A DNA stretch of 11,661 nt, taken from Dehalococcoidia bacterium. Its GTDB lineage: Bacteria; Chloroflexota; Dehalococcoidia; Dehalococcoidales; JAUWZL01. Numbering within the stretch: the stretch's first letter is position 1; the number at the start of each line of letters is the position of its first letter. A program made the translations under genes and the position numbers. The notes beneath the pieces are model-generated. The model ran no database searches and was not told the DNA's origin. It worked only from the letters and a program-made list of their open reading frames with translations. The stretch covers positions 1-11,661 of the forward strand of contig JAUWZL010000015.1 in NCBI GenBank assembly GCA_030615305.1, read 5' to 3'. This document shows, in pieces, positions 1-6,221 of the stretch.

Positions 1-362
1 TTGGTTTTGTCTCTATGCGTTCTGATAGGGAATCCGAGGAATGGTTTCATTCCTCGTTTGGTGACTCTCCAACTTATATAGACCCAGAGAACGACAAAAA
101 AACTCATGATAACCAAGTTAAAACTAGAGAACATATAGTCCTCTGGCTGGAAATCCAGAACTTGTGGAGTTATGCCTAAAGCATAATAATATGACTCTGT
201 CCTTAAGCGTCCTAATAAATAGAGTAATGCCGCAAAGATACCAATAGCAGGCAATACAACCTTTATTATGGTTAGCCATTCGATTTGAGCTTTGGCAGGT
301 ATTTTGGGCTCTTCTGTTGTATTAGCTGCGGTATCTTCTTTTGAGTTAATCTTCTTTGCCAT
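1..362 (-). CDS. Small membrane protein, N-terminal part (runs off the window)
   Basis: An open frame starts at the ATG complementary to 360-362 and stays open for 120 codons to the window edge, so the C-terminus is missing. The first 28 or so residues are polar and charged (Lys/Glu/Thr-rich). Two hydrophobic segments follow, at about residues 29-51 and 81-99, separated by a loop containing YYYALGITPQVLDFQPEDY. The second segment ends in a basic stretch (WRVTKRGMK), which suggests it is followed by a cytoplasmic region. A TAG lies two codons upstream of the ATG, so this is the first possible ATG. An AGGAGG sits 16 bases upstream, farther than usual. A good promoter precedes it. I do not recognise the family; an integral membrane protein is the most that can be said. 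It is divergent from the ATP-grasp gene. Confidence 0.6.
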   Translation of the reverse strand, partial: MAKKINSKEDTAANTTEEPKIPAKAQIEWLTIIKVVLPAIGIFAALLYLLGRLRTESYYYALGITPQVLDFQPEDYMFSSFNLVIMSFFVVLWVYISWRVTKRGMKPFLGFPIRTHRDKT

Positions 363-405
363 AGCCTAGACGTCAATGCCTCCTTCTAAGCATTGCACGA
401 CCTTA

Positions 406-434
406 ATTCTATCTTTATTGATGGTAGTTTTCAA
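406..434 (-). promoter_or_regulatory. Sigma-70-like promoter for the small membrane protein gene
   Basis: On the minus strand a TTGAAA (complement of 429-434) and a TAGAAT (complement of 406-411) are separated by 17 bases. Transcription would begin near 399, leaving a leader of about 37 bases before the ATG at 362. Each hexamer is one base from consensus. Read by eye only. Confidence 0.55.
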
Positions 435-496
435 TAGTTTTAGGCATAGAGGAAATAAAAGGTGCCTTATATAAGGAATTTTCCCTGAGATTTATA

Positions 497-525
497 TTGA
501 CAATCTCTTAACTCAGCACTACGAT
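497..525 (+). promoter_or_regulatory. Sigma-70-like promoter for the ATP-grasp gene
   Basis: A perfect TTGACA (497-502) is followed after 17 bases by TACGAT (520-525), four of six matches to TATAAT. The predicted start is near 532, about 40 bases before the gene. The intergenic stretch 363-573 therefore carries two divergent promoters. Between them is a perfect 12-bp palindrome, CCTTATATAAGG, at 465-476. Confidence 0.55.
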
Positions 526-573
526 TATGCCATCATAAAGGAAGAATAGAAGAAACTACTTGGGGGGAAAGTG

Positions 574-1479
574 ATGAAGGGTTGGATTCTTTATAAAGAT
601 TCAGCAGGTAGCTTGAAGCCAGAAGCCTATGAGATAAAGCGTTTTCTGGAAGTGGCCCGTGAAAACGGGATAGAAATGCAGGTGTTTAGACCTGACCAGT
701 TTGATTTAATTGTTACCCAGGAAGATAGAAAGAGCATATCTATTGAAGGAGAGTCGGTCAGCTTGCCAAACTTTCTACTACCCAGAATGGGTGCCGGAAC
801 GACATACTTTGCTTTAGCCGTTATTCGCCACCTGGAAAGGTTGGGTGTTCGCTCTTTTAGCCCATCTCAAAGCATAGATACCGTCAAGGATAAGCTGTTT
901 ACCCAGCAAATCCTGGCGGAAAACAACCTTCCAGTGCCCAAGACCATGCTGGTAAAATTTCCGGTCAATGTGGATTTGGTGGAGAGATATTTAGGCCTTC
1001 CCGTTGTTGTTAAAACCCTCTCTGGCTCACAGGGCATTGGTGTTTTTCTAGCTGAGTCCAAATCTAATTTTGAGGATTTGATGCAGCTAATTGAAGCCAC
1101 CAATGGCAAGGCAAATATTATCTTGCAGGAGTTTATTTCCTTCAGTAAAGGATTAGATTTGCGAGTATTTACCATCGGCGGTCGCGTAGTAGCCTGTATG
1201 GAGAGAAAAGCAAGAGAGGGTAGCTTCAAAGCGAATTACTCCAGGGGAGGTTCGGTTAGCAGATTTGAGGTAACACCTGAAATTGAATGGCTTGCTTCTG
1301 AAACCTCGCGCATTCTTGGCTTGGATATTGCCGGCATTGACCTGCTGTTTGATGGCGAACATTATAGAGTCTGTGAGGCTAATTCATCACCTGGTTTTGA
1401 AGGGTTAGAAAAGTGCTGTCAGGTCAATATTCCACAGGAGATATATGATTTTATAAGAATACGCTGCGGTATGCTTTAG
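574..1479 (+). CDS. RimK-type ATP-grasp ligase of unknown substrate
   Basis: ATP-grasp enzymes of the RimK/LysX/MptN/CofF group join an amino acid (often glutamate) to a carboxylate through an acyl-phosphate. This 301-residue protein has the expected parts: an N-terminal pre-ATP region (1 to about 95), the ATP-binding lysine in VVVKTL (K147), a glycine-rich loop SGSQGIG (151-157), the adenine-contact segment LQEFI, DLRVF (D195, R197), the RimK-type NYSRGG (221-226), the metal site D256 and the closing EANSSPGFEG (E268, N270). Length is typical for the family. GTG at 571 also opens the frame, but GGGGGG at 562-567 is 6 bases from the ATG at 574 and only 3 from the GTG, so I prefer 574. It stands alone with its own promoter. 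The substrate cannot be told: ribosomal S6, a lysine-biosynthesis carrier protein and pterin or F420-like cofactors are all possible. Confidence 0.85.
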   Translation: MKGWILYKDSAGSLKPEAYEIKRFLEVARENGIEMQVFRPDQFDLIVTQEDRKSISIEGESVSLPNFLLPRMGAGTTYFALAVIRHLERLGVRSFSPSQSIDTVKDKLFTQQILAENNLPVPKTMLVKFPVNVDLVERYLGLPVVVKTLSGSQGIGVFLAESKSNFEDLMQLIEATNGKANIILQEFISFSKGLDLRVFTIGGRVVACMERKAREGSFKANYSRGGSVSRFEVTPEIEWLASETSRILGLDIAGIDLLFDGEHYRVCEANSSPGFEGLEKCCQVNIPQEIYDFIRIRCGML

Positions 1480-1491
1480 AAATGAGTTCCA

Positions 1492-1524
1492 GGCAAACCT
1501 TAACTATACCGAACAGGTTTTGCC
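1492..1524. terminator. Possible shared hairpin between convergent genes
   Basis: GGCAAACC (1492-1499) can pair with GGTTTTGCC (1516-1524), giving an 8-bp stem with a single-base bulge and a 16-base loop. It lies between the ends of the convergent ATP-grasp and metallopeptidase genes. Neither strand has a clear T-run after the stem, so termination is only a guess from position. Confidence 0.3.
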
Positions 1525-1547
1525 CTAAGGACTATTGCCAAATCGGG

Positions 1548-1928
1548 TTACAATCGGTCTTTTGCCCTTTCTATTTGCTTGAGTCTGGCATCACTAATGC
1601 CAAAGTGGTGGGCTATCTCGTGCTTGATCACATTCTGTATCGCGGCCATAATCTCGGCATCATGACGGCATCCGGCCTCGATGGGCCTCTGGAATATTGT
1701 TATTTTGTCCGGTGGTACCAGCCCATAGTGTTGCCCCCGCTTTGTTTGAGGTACACCCTCATAGAGCCCGAGCAGTGTCTCGCCCGGCCTCAGTCCCGCA
1801 CTACCCGCTTGACCTGGTGTTGGATGGTCCTCTACCACAACGTCAACGTTCTGAAGCCTGGTGAGAAACTCCTTAGGCAAACCCTTAACTACCCTGGCCA
1901 CCAACCGCTGGAACCTCTCTCTGTCCAT
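1548..1928 (-). CDS. Small zincin-type metallopeptidase (HExxH)
   Basis: A 126-residue protein with the zinc-protease motif HEIAHHFGISD near its C-terminus (H103, E104, H107, with D113 as likely third ligand). The motif, the short length and the preceding segment (GQHYGLVPPDKITIFQRPIE) fit the bacterial 'metallopeptidase family' proteins of about 120-140 residues (the Pfam zincin-like group formerly DUF1025). Their physiological substrate is not known to me. There is no signal peptide or membrane segment, so a cytoplasmic protein is likely. The first ATG is at 1928, but the only Shine-Dalgarno site (AAAGGAG, complement of 1948-1954) is 19 bases away. It is 7 bases from an in-frame ATA codon four codons upstream. 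A TATAAT-like -10 (complement of 1988-1993) lies upstream, without a clear -35. The gene is convergent with the ATP-grasp gene. Confidence 0.82.
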   Translation of the reverse strand: MDRERFQRLVARVVKGLPKEFLTRLQNVDVVVEDHPTPGQAGSAGLRPGETLLGLYEGVPQTKRGQHYGLVPPDKITIFQRPIEAGCRHDAEIMAAIQNVIKHEIAHHFGISDARLKQIERAKDRL

Positions 1929-2087
1929 ATGGTAGACTATGTTTTATCTCCTTTAATACTTAATGCTGTTTGGCTAGATTTAGCTTCATTATATAACATA
2001 AGCTAATGTCCGTGTACTACTCATGAATAGAGCTGTCGGGGGCAAGGCCTTACTTAAAAAAAGCCTTACCCGGTTAAGCAGGGGTTA

Positions 2088-2116
2088 TTGATAAACTAAC
2101 CAACCTGTTATAGAAT
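2088..2116 (+). promoter_or_regulatory. Sigma-70-like promoter for the helical repeat protein
   Basis: TTGATA (2088-2093) and TAGAAT (2111-2116) are separated by 17 bases; each hexamer is one mismatch from consensus. The start would be near 2123, giving a leader of about 23 bases that contains the GGGGG ribosome-binding site (2132-2136). Confidence 0.6.
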
Positions 2117-2145
2117 AAGGTGACAAAGAACGGGGGTATAAAAGG

Positions 2146-3939
2146 ATGCCTAATAATGATGAAGAATCTTTTACTGCCGAGACAACAGATGGCATTTCTC
2201 CAGAAGTCTTAGATGATTTGGAAAACGAGGCCACCAGGCTCAAGGAAGCGATAGCCAGGATTGGGCGGATAGATAATTCAGCCAAGGGAACAGCCGCGGA
2301 AGCAATAAGAGTCTCCCGGGAAGCGATCAGCCAGGCTAAGGAAGTAAGCAGGTCAGCCAAGAAGGTTGCCGAGGAAGCAAAGAGAGCCTCACAGGAGGCG
2401 GTAGCCAGAGCCAAGAAGACGGCTCAAACGGTTGAGGTGGCAGCTAGGGCATATGTCAAGGTCTTCGAGAAGGCGATAATAAGGGCTGAGGAGGCCAGCC
2501 GGCTAGCCAAAGAGACCACGGCTACTTCGAGCGGAGCTTTCGAGGCATCCATAATCCGGGCTGAGGAAACAATCAGAGCCACCAAAGATGCTGCTGAATC
2601 TTTGGCCAGGGATTTTGAGGCAGCGGTAACTAGAGCTGAGGAAACTGTCAACTCGGCCAAGAAGACGGTTAAGGAATCGTTAAGGTTATCCCGCAAAGCG
2701 ATGAGCCGAGGCCAGAAGGCAGGCAAATCGGCTAAGGAGGCGGCTAAGGAAGCTATAAGAATAGCCCACGAGGCGATAAGCATGGCTGAGGAGACAGACA
2801 GAGTGACCAAGGAAACAGCCAAGGAAGCAATAAGAGTCTCCCAGGAAGCAATGAGCCTGGCTGGGGAAGCAAGTATAGTATCACAGGAGGCGTTGGATAG
2901 AGCTGAGAAATCGGCTCAATCGGCTGAAGAGGCTGGTAAGGCATATTCGAGGACTTTTAAGAAGGCGATAAGCCGGGCTGAGCAGGCAGCTAAATCGGCC
3001 AAGGAGGCTGCTGAGATGTCGGTCAGGGCCTCGCAAGAAGCAATAAGCCGGGCTGAGCAGGTGAGCCAATCGGCTAAGCAGGCGGCTGAGGCATCAATTG
3101 GAGCCGCCAGGGAGGCAGCTGAGGAGGCAATAAGAGCAGCCGATGAATCAACTGAGATGTCTGTAAGAGCATCGCAGGAGGCTATAAACAAAGCTGAGCA
3201 AGCAGGCAAGTCCGCCAAGGAGGCGGCTGAAGAATCAAAGAGAGCATCGCAGGAGGCGATAAGCCAGGCTGAGCAAGTGAGCCAAGCAGCTATGGAGGCG
3301 GCTGAAGAATCGAAAACAGCCTCGCAGGAAGCTATAGGTAAGGCTTATGAAGTAAGTGGATTGGCTATGGAGATTGTTGAGTCGTGGAAGAAAACGTCTC
3401 AGGAAAAGATAAGCCAGGCTGAGCAGGCAGCTAAATCGGCCAAGGAGGCTGCTGAGATGTCGGCCAGAGCCTCGCAAGAAGCGATAAGCCGGGCTGAGCA
3501 GGTGAGCCAATCGGCTAAGCAGGCGGCTGAGGAAGCAATTAGAGCCGCTAGAGAAGCAGCTGAGACTTCAAAGAAGGCAGCTAAAGAGGCCGGCGAGGTG
3601 TGGATAAGGGTATTTGAGGAATTGATAAGCGGCACCACAGAAATAGGTCAAACGACCAGGCAAACGGTCAGGCAGACTGCCGAGGCTCTAAAAACGATAC
3701 CTACCGAAGCTATGGGCAAAGCCAAGGAAGAAAGCAAAGCTTCTGAACAGGCTACTGAGGCCTTGACGGTAGAGTTTGAGGAAGCGATGAGCGGGGGTGA
3801 GGAAACTAGGGCAAAGAAAAAAGGAGAGGCTGAAGAACCCCAGAAGAGGATTCAGTCTCGCCTGGAGGCGCTGGCTAAAATGTTCGCCACTAGCAAAACT
3901 GAGCCAGCCGAGGACATAGACGAAGAGGAGAAGAGCTAA
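2146..3939 (+). CDS. Long alpha-helical protein with 25-residue repeats
   Basis: This 597-residue protein is almost entirely Ala, Glu, Lys, Ser, Arg and Gln. It has no cysteine, almost no proline until the C-terminal tail, no signal peptide and no membrane segment. After an acidic 34-residue head, a 25-residue unit of the form AISxAEQxxxSAKEAAExSxRASQE repeats from residue 35 to about 546. The last 51 residues are charged and end in EDIDEEEKS. A helix this long with regular Ala/Ile positions should form an extended coiled coil or amphipathic rod; it also resembles LEA and apolipoprotein-like sequences, which are low-complexity look-alikes rather than proven relatives. The start is ATG with GGGGG nine bases upstream. 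The gene has its own promoter and ends 31 bases from the end of the convergent tubulin-like gene. Function unknown: a cytoskeletal, nucleoid-associated or desiccation-type protein are all possible. Confidence 0.8.
   Translation: MPNNDEESFTAETTDGISPEVLDDLENEATRLKEAIARIGRIDNSAKGTAAEAIRVSREAISQAKEVSRSAKKVAEEAKRASQEAVARAKKTAQTVEVAARAYVKVFEKAIIRAEEASRLAKETTATSSGAFEASIIRAEETIRATKDAAESLARDFEAAVTRAEETVNSAKKTVKESLRLSRKAMSRGQKAGKSAKEAAKEAIRIAHEAISMAEETDRVTKETAKEAIRVSQEAMSLAGEASIVSQEALDRAEKSAQSAEEAGKAYSRTFKKAISRAEQAAKSAKEAAEMSVRASQEAISRAEQVSQSAKQAAEASIGAAREAAEEAIRAADESTEMSVRASQEAINKAEQAGKSAKEAAEESKRASQEAISQAEQVSQAAMEAAEESKTASQEAIGKAYEVSGLAMEIVESWKKTSQEKISQAEQAAKSAKEAAEMSARASQEAISRAEQVSQSAKQAAEEAIRAAREAAETSKKAAKEAGEVWIRVFEELISGTTEIGQTTRQTVRQTAEALKTIPTEAMGKAKEESKASEQATEALTVEFEEAMSGGEETRAKKKGEAEEPQKRIQSRLEALAKMFATSKTEPAEDIDEEEKS
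2965..3090 (+). repeat. Recent internal duplication, copy 1
   Basis: Codons 274-315 of the helical protein match codons 421-462 at 120 of 126 bases by my count. The offset is 441 bp. The identity is higher than between other units, so this segment was copied or gene-converted recently. Confidence 0.7.
3406..3531 (+). repeat. Recent internal duplication, copy 2
   Basis: Partner of the segment at 2965-3090, with six base differences over 126. The 47-residue units that follow each copy (starting at residues 299 and 446) have the same length, so the duplicated block probably included the 22-residue insertion before the copies diverged. Confidence 0.7.
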
Positions 3940-3970
3940 GCAGGCTAGGCAGAGACTAACTTGTGTGCTG

Positions 3971-5146
3971 TTACAGCAACGAGGGTATATCCTTAAAGGC
4001 TTCCCCAATTCCTAGGTGTTCGTAGTCTATCCTGCCCTGCCGCCTCTTGGCAACAGAGATATAGTTGATGGTTTTGCTAAAGTAGTCCATGACCTTTCTT
4101 GCATTAATAAGCTCAGACAGGACAATGGTGACATCGATTGAGCCTCTTCCCCTGGGGTAATCGCCGCTGCGTATTATCGCCTCCGTGGCCATACCTTTTA
4201 GAGAAGCTGAAAGGCTCTTGATGAGGTCCATGTTCATTTCCTCCGGGGGTGCCGTTAGCAGATACAGGGCTTTCTTGGCATCTGGAGGGTTGCACTTGAT
4301 AGATAACTCGCACAGGGCTTCATCCATCGCTTGCGTTCCCTTTTGGGTTTCAGTGCTCTTCTCCCGGAAATCAAGCTTATCTTCAAAGGGGAGTCTAAAC
4401 CGTGGTATTCGCGTTTTACCATATCCGATTACGGTCCATCCTGACAGGGTCTGTATTATGTCTCCGGCGTCAAGCACCCTTGAGCCGATGTATTTGGGAT
4501 GCGTCTCTTCGCCGGCACTAAGTAGGTTGTAGAATGGCTTGACTACCAGGCGGTTGATTTTGGCCATATTGCTTCTAATCGGGGAATTTTTTCTAACATA
4601 TCTTTGGTTGTCCACCAGGAATATGGCATCGGCCGCTAAGTAGGCGGACTTAAGGCATGTGCCCACGTTATAGATAGACCTTTCCTCCGTCATCTCCTCA
4701 TACTTAAAAGGCAGGGCAATGAGGTTATATGCTGGTTTTTCAGGGTAGCGCTCTTTTAGTTGCTGTGTTATTACCGATATTGCGCCGGAGCCGGTGCCGC
4801 CAGCAGCACCAGCAATCACCAGGAAGGCATCCGTCTCAGAGAATCTTTTTGCTGTTCTTATGCTTTCTATTATCTTATCGCCATCTTCTCTGGCTATCTC
4901 GGCACCCATTTCATTCATTTTACCGACGCCGTGACCACCGGTCTTTTGTGCCCCGATGAGGATTCTATGCTGGTAACCGGACTTTATATGGGTTAGTCCA
5001 CTTAAATCGGCAATATCTGTGTTGACCGCCAAGGCGCTGGTAATGATATCAACGTCGCGCTCAACACGCGCCTTTTTGTTTAGTAGAGCAAACTCGTCAG
5101 CAATCCTGCCGCCACACTGCCCACAGCCTATAACCAGTAATTTCAC
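3971..5146 (-). CDS. Tubulin/FtsZ/CetZ-superfamily GTPase
   Basis: A 391-residue protein with tubulin-superfamily signatures. GCGQCGGRIADEF (residues 7-19) matches the first nucleotide loop (GQCG in tubulin, GxGGxG in FtsZ). GAAGGTGSG (113-121) is the tubulin signature loop that binds the GTP phosphates. VLDAGDIIQTLSG (224-236) aligns with the FtsZ T7 loop NxDFADV: both catalytic aspartates remain (D226, D229), while the FtsZ asparagine is valine. The second-domain segment GDYPRGRGSIDVTIVLSEL is CetZ-like. It lacks the long linker and conserved C-terminal peptide of division FtsZ, so it is probably a second, shape- or structure-related filament protein rather than the divisome FtsZ. The start is GTG with GGAGG six to seven bases upstream. 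It is a single gene, convergent with the helical repeat gene, with a candidate promoter at 5278-5306. Confidence 0.85.
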   Translation of the reverse strand: MKLLVIGCGQCGGRIADEFALLNKKARVERDVDIITSALAVNTDIADLSGLTHIKSGYQHRILIGAQKTGGHGVGKMNEMGAEIAREDGDKIIESIRTAKRFSETDAFLVIAGAAGGTGSGAISVITQQLKERYPEKPAYNLIALPFKYEEMTEERSIYNVGTCLKSAYLAADAIFLVDNQRYVRKNSPIRSNMAKINRLVVKPFYNLLSAGEETHPKYIGSRVLDAGDIIQTLSGWTVIGYGKTRIPRFRLPFEDKLDFREKSTETQKGTQAMDEALCELSIKCNPPDAKKALYLLTAPPEEMNMDLIKSLSASLKGMATEAIIRSGDYPRGRGSIDVTIVLSELINARKVMDYFSKTINYISVAKRRQGRIDYEHLGIGEAFKDIPSLL

Positions 5147-5277
5147 TTTATACCTCCATGCTTACATAGTTGCATAGTAGTGTCATATGCTGTTTGGTAC
5201 TCACCAAGTTAACGAGACAGGTAAATATCAAATTCAACCCTCTTCTTTCTAGACCTCACAGCTCACCAGCGTTAGTA

Positions 5278-5306
5278 AGTATACCCTAGTTTGCTGTAGA
5301 ACACAA
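5278..5306 (-). promoter_or_regulatory. Candidate promoter for the tubulin-like gene
   Basis: On the minus strand TTGTGT (complement of 5301-5306) and TATACT (complement of 5278-5283) are 17 bases apart. The -10 is strong, the -35 only half matched. The leader would be about 125 bases. The -35 directly abuts the inverted repeat at 5307-5372. Confidence 0.4.
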
Positions 5307-5372
5307 TACTAGGTCTCAGAGAGTGTTCCCGGGTCAGCCCTAAATAGAGGAACCTCAGACTGTAATCTAGTA
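5307..5372. repeat. 66-bp imperfect inverted repeat between dtxR-like and tubulin-like genes
   Basis: TACTAG (5307-5312) pairs with CTAGTA (5367-5372), CAG (5317-5319) with CTG (5360-5362), and GAG plus GTTCC (5321-5323, 5325-5329) with GGAAC plus CTC (5349-5356), one base bulged. The loop is 19 bases. About 17 pairs are possible. It lies downstream of the regulator gene and just upstream of the tubulin-like promoter, so it could be a transcription terminator, a regulatory hairpin or an operator. No T-run of four or more follows. Confidence 0.4.
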
Positions 5373-5409
5373 CTAACACCATTATTCTCTATGCACTACT
5401 CTGATGATT

Positions 5410-6069
5410 TCAAACTGGCTCTACCATTATGAAGGACGACGCTTCCTGTCCCATAGCCCTGGTGGAATTATTGACCTCAATGGTTAGGGTGCCGTCAAAG
5501 GGTGACTTTTCCAGTACCTTTACCTTGGCTCCAGGCATAAGCCCCAGGCCGGTCAGGTAACGCAGAAGTCTTGTATTGCTCTCCCTAACAACGCAGACCA
5601 TCTTAGCCACTTTACCCACCTCAAGGTCAGCCAAAGGTATGCCAGACACCTTGGGCTGCTTAAGGCTGCTCTTGGGGATAGGTCTGCCATGGGGGCAGAC
5701 CTCAGGATTGCCTAGAAATTGAGCCAGCTTTTGGGATACTAGTTCAGAAGTGGTGTGTTCTAGATTACAGGCCTCATGGTAGACATCCTCCCAGCTAATC
5801 CCCAAATGTCTGCTGAGGAATACCTCCCACAGGCGATGGCGCCGTGTTAACTTCAGCACCCTCCGCCGGCCTTCTTCAGCTAGGCTGACACCTCCATATG
5901 GAGTATATTCAGCCAGTCCCTTTTCTGATAGCCGGGGCAGCATCTCGCTGACTGAGGCCGGGGATACCTCTAGAACCTGTGCCAGAGATGAAGTCCTGAC
6001 CGGGTTCCCCACCATTTCCTCAAGGGCATATATGGCTTCCAGGTATTCCTCAACTATCCGCTGGCTCAA
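5410..6069 (-). CDS. DtxR/MntR-family metal-dependent repressor with FeoA-like C-terminal domain
   Basis: A 219-residue transcription factor expected to sense Fe(II) or Mn(II) and control the divergent Feo operon. Residues 5-62 form the winged helix-turn-helix (SSLAQVLEVSPASVSEMLPRL), and 63-125 the dimerization and metal-binding domain. Likely metal ligands are E8, E11, H78, H98, C101, E104 and H105 (HEACNLEH). C101 matches the iron-type DtxR/IdeR cysteine, whereas E8 occupies the place of DtxR M10 / MntR D8. Residues about 145-217 form a FeoA/SH3-like domain (LTGLGLMPGAKVKVLEK) that resembles the FeoA encoded next door. The start is TTG: GGAGG lies 6-7 bases upstream and the family N-terminus begins here. 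A good promoter is at 6107-6135. Metal identity is inferred from context rather than shown. Confidence 0.9.
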   Translation of the reverse strand: MSQRIVEEYLEAIYALEEMVGNPVRTSSLAQVLEVSPASVSEMLPRLSEKGLAEYTPYGGVSLAEEGRRRVLKLTRRHRLWEVFLSRHLGISWEDVYHEACNLEHTTSELVSQKLAQFLGNPEVCPHGRPIPKSSLKQPKVSGIPLADLEVGKVAKMVCVVRESNTRLLRYLTGLGLMPGAKVKVLEKSPFDGTLTIEVNNSTRAMGQEASSFIMVEPV

Positions 6070-6106
6070 GATAGACCTCCATCCAGTGATGACTGCTCCA
6101 AGACTA

Positions 6107-6135
6107 ATTCTACGCTATTATTTCGGGCAAGTCAA
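6107..6135 (-). promoter_or_regulatory. Sigma-70-like promoter for the DtxR-family gene
   Basis: TTGACT (complement of 6130-6135) and TAGAAT (complement of 6107-6112) are separated by 17 bases, each one base from consensus. The start would be near 6100, about 30 bases before the TTG codon. The nearest DtxR-type box lies 27 bases upstream of this -35, outside the core promoter. Confidence 0.6.
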
Positions 6136-6161
6136 GTTATTTTCTTGGCTGTTCAAAAAAT

Positions 6162-6184
6162 ATTATTAGGTTATCCTTGACAAA
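6162..6184 (+). promoter_or_regulatory. DtxR-type operator 1, overlapping the -35 of the Feo promoter
   Basis: The 19 bases from 6166 match the classical DtxR box (TTAGGTTAGCCTAACCTAA) at 14 positions by my count, including TTAGGTTA. The box runs into the TTGACA at 6177-6182, so a bound repressor would block RNA polymerase. With the upstream ATTA it forms ATTATTAGGTTATCC (6162-6176), a near copy, in inverted orientation, of the box at 6225-6239. Confidence 0.6.
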
Positions 6185-6205
6185 GCAAAAGCTTCCTGTT
6201 ATAAT
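6177..6205 (+). promoter_or_regulatory. Consensus sigma-70 promoter of the Feo operon
   Basis: TTGACA (6177-6182), 17 bases, TATAAT (6200-6205): a perfect match to the vegetative promoter consensus. The start is expected near 6212, about 108 bases before the feoA remnant. A promoter this strong next to an iron regulator fits a gene set that is kept off by repression and fully on when iron is scarce. Confidence 0.8.
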
Positions 6206-6221
6206 ATAGCCTTGGGTAAAA

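Larger units (their letters stand above)
2248..3783 (+). repeat. Array of 75-bp (25-codon) repeats inside the helical protein gene
   Basis: Counting residues by hand, units begin at residues 35, 60, 85, 110, 135, 160, 185, 210, 235, 249, 274, 299, 346, 371, 396, 421, 446, 493 and 522. Most are exactly 25 residues. The exceptions are one of 14 (235-248), two of 47 (299-345 and 446-492) and one of 29 (493-521). The 14- and 47-residue units differ from 25 by minus 11 and plus 22, that is by whole 11-residue (three-turn) blocks. Confidence 0.85.

Noticed and set aside
465..476. Perfect palindrome CCTTATATAAGG
   Set aside because: It looks like a eukaryotic CArG box, which has no meaning here. 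It may be an operator for the divergent genes, but one 12-bp AT-rich palindrome is too little to call.
1482..2006. 174-codon plus-strand open frame
   Set aside because: It lies over the minus-strand metallopeptidase, which has a recognisable HExxH motif. This frame has no ribosome-binding site and no family resemblance, so it is a shadow.
2041..2070. Near-hairpin GGCAAGGC / GCCTTACC before the helical repeat gene
   Set aside because: The stem has a C-A mismatch and the position, between divergent genes, gives it no terminator role. The same bases also form a GCCTTAC direct repeat. It could be chance.
2424..3638. Several minus-strand open frames opposite the helical repeat gene
   Set aside because: They are repetitive and arise because the repeated Ala/Glu/Ser codons leave stop-free complements. 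The plus-strand frame has a promoter, a ribosome-binding site and a coherent protein.
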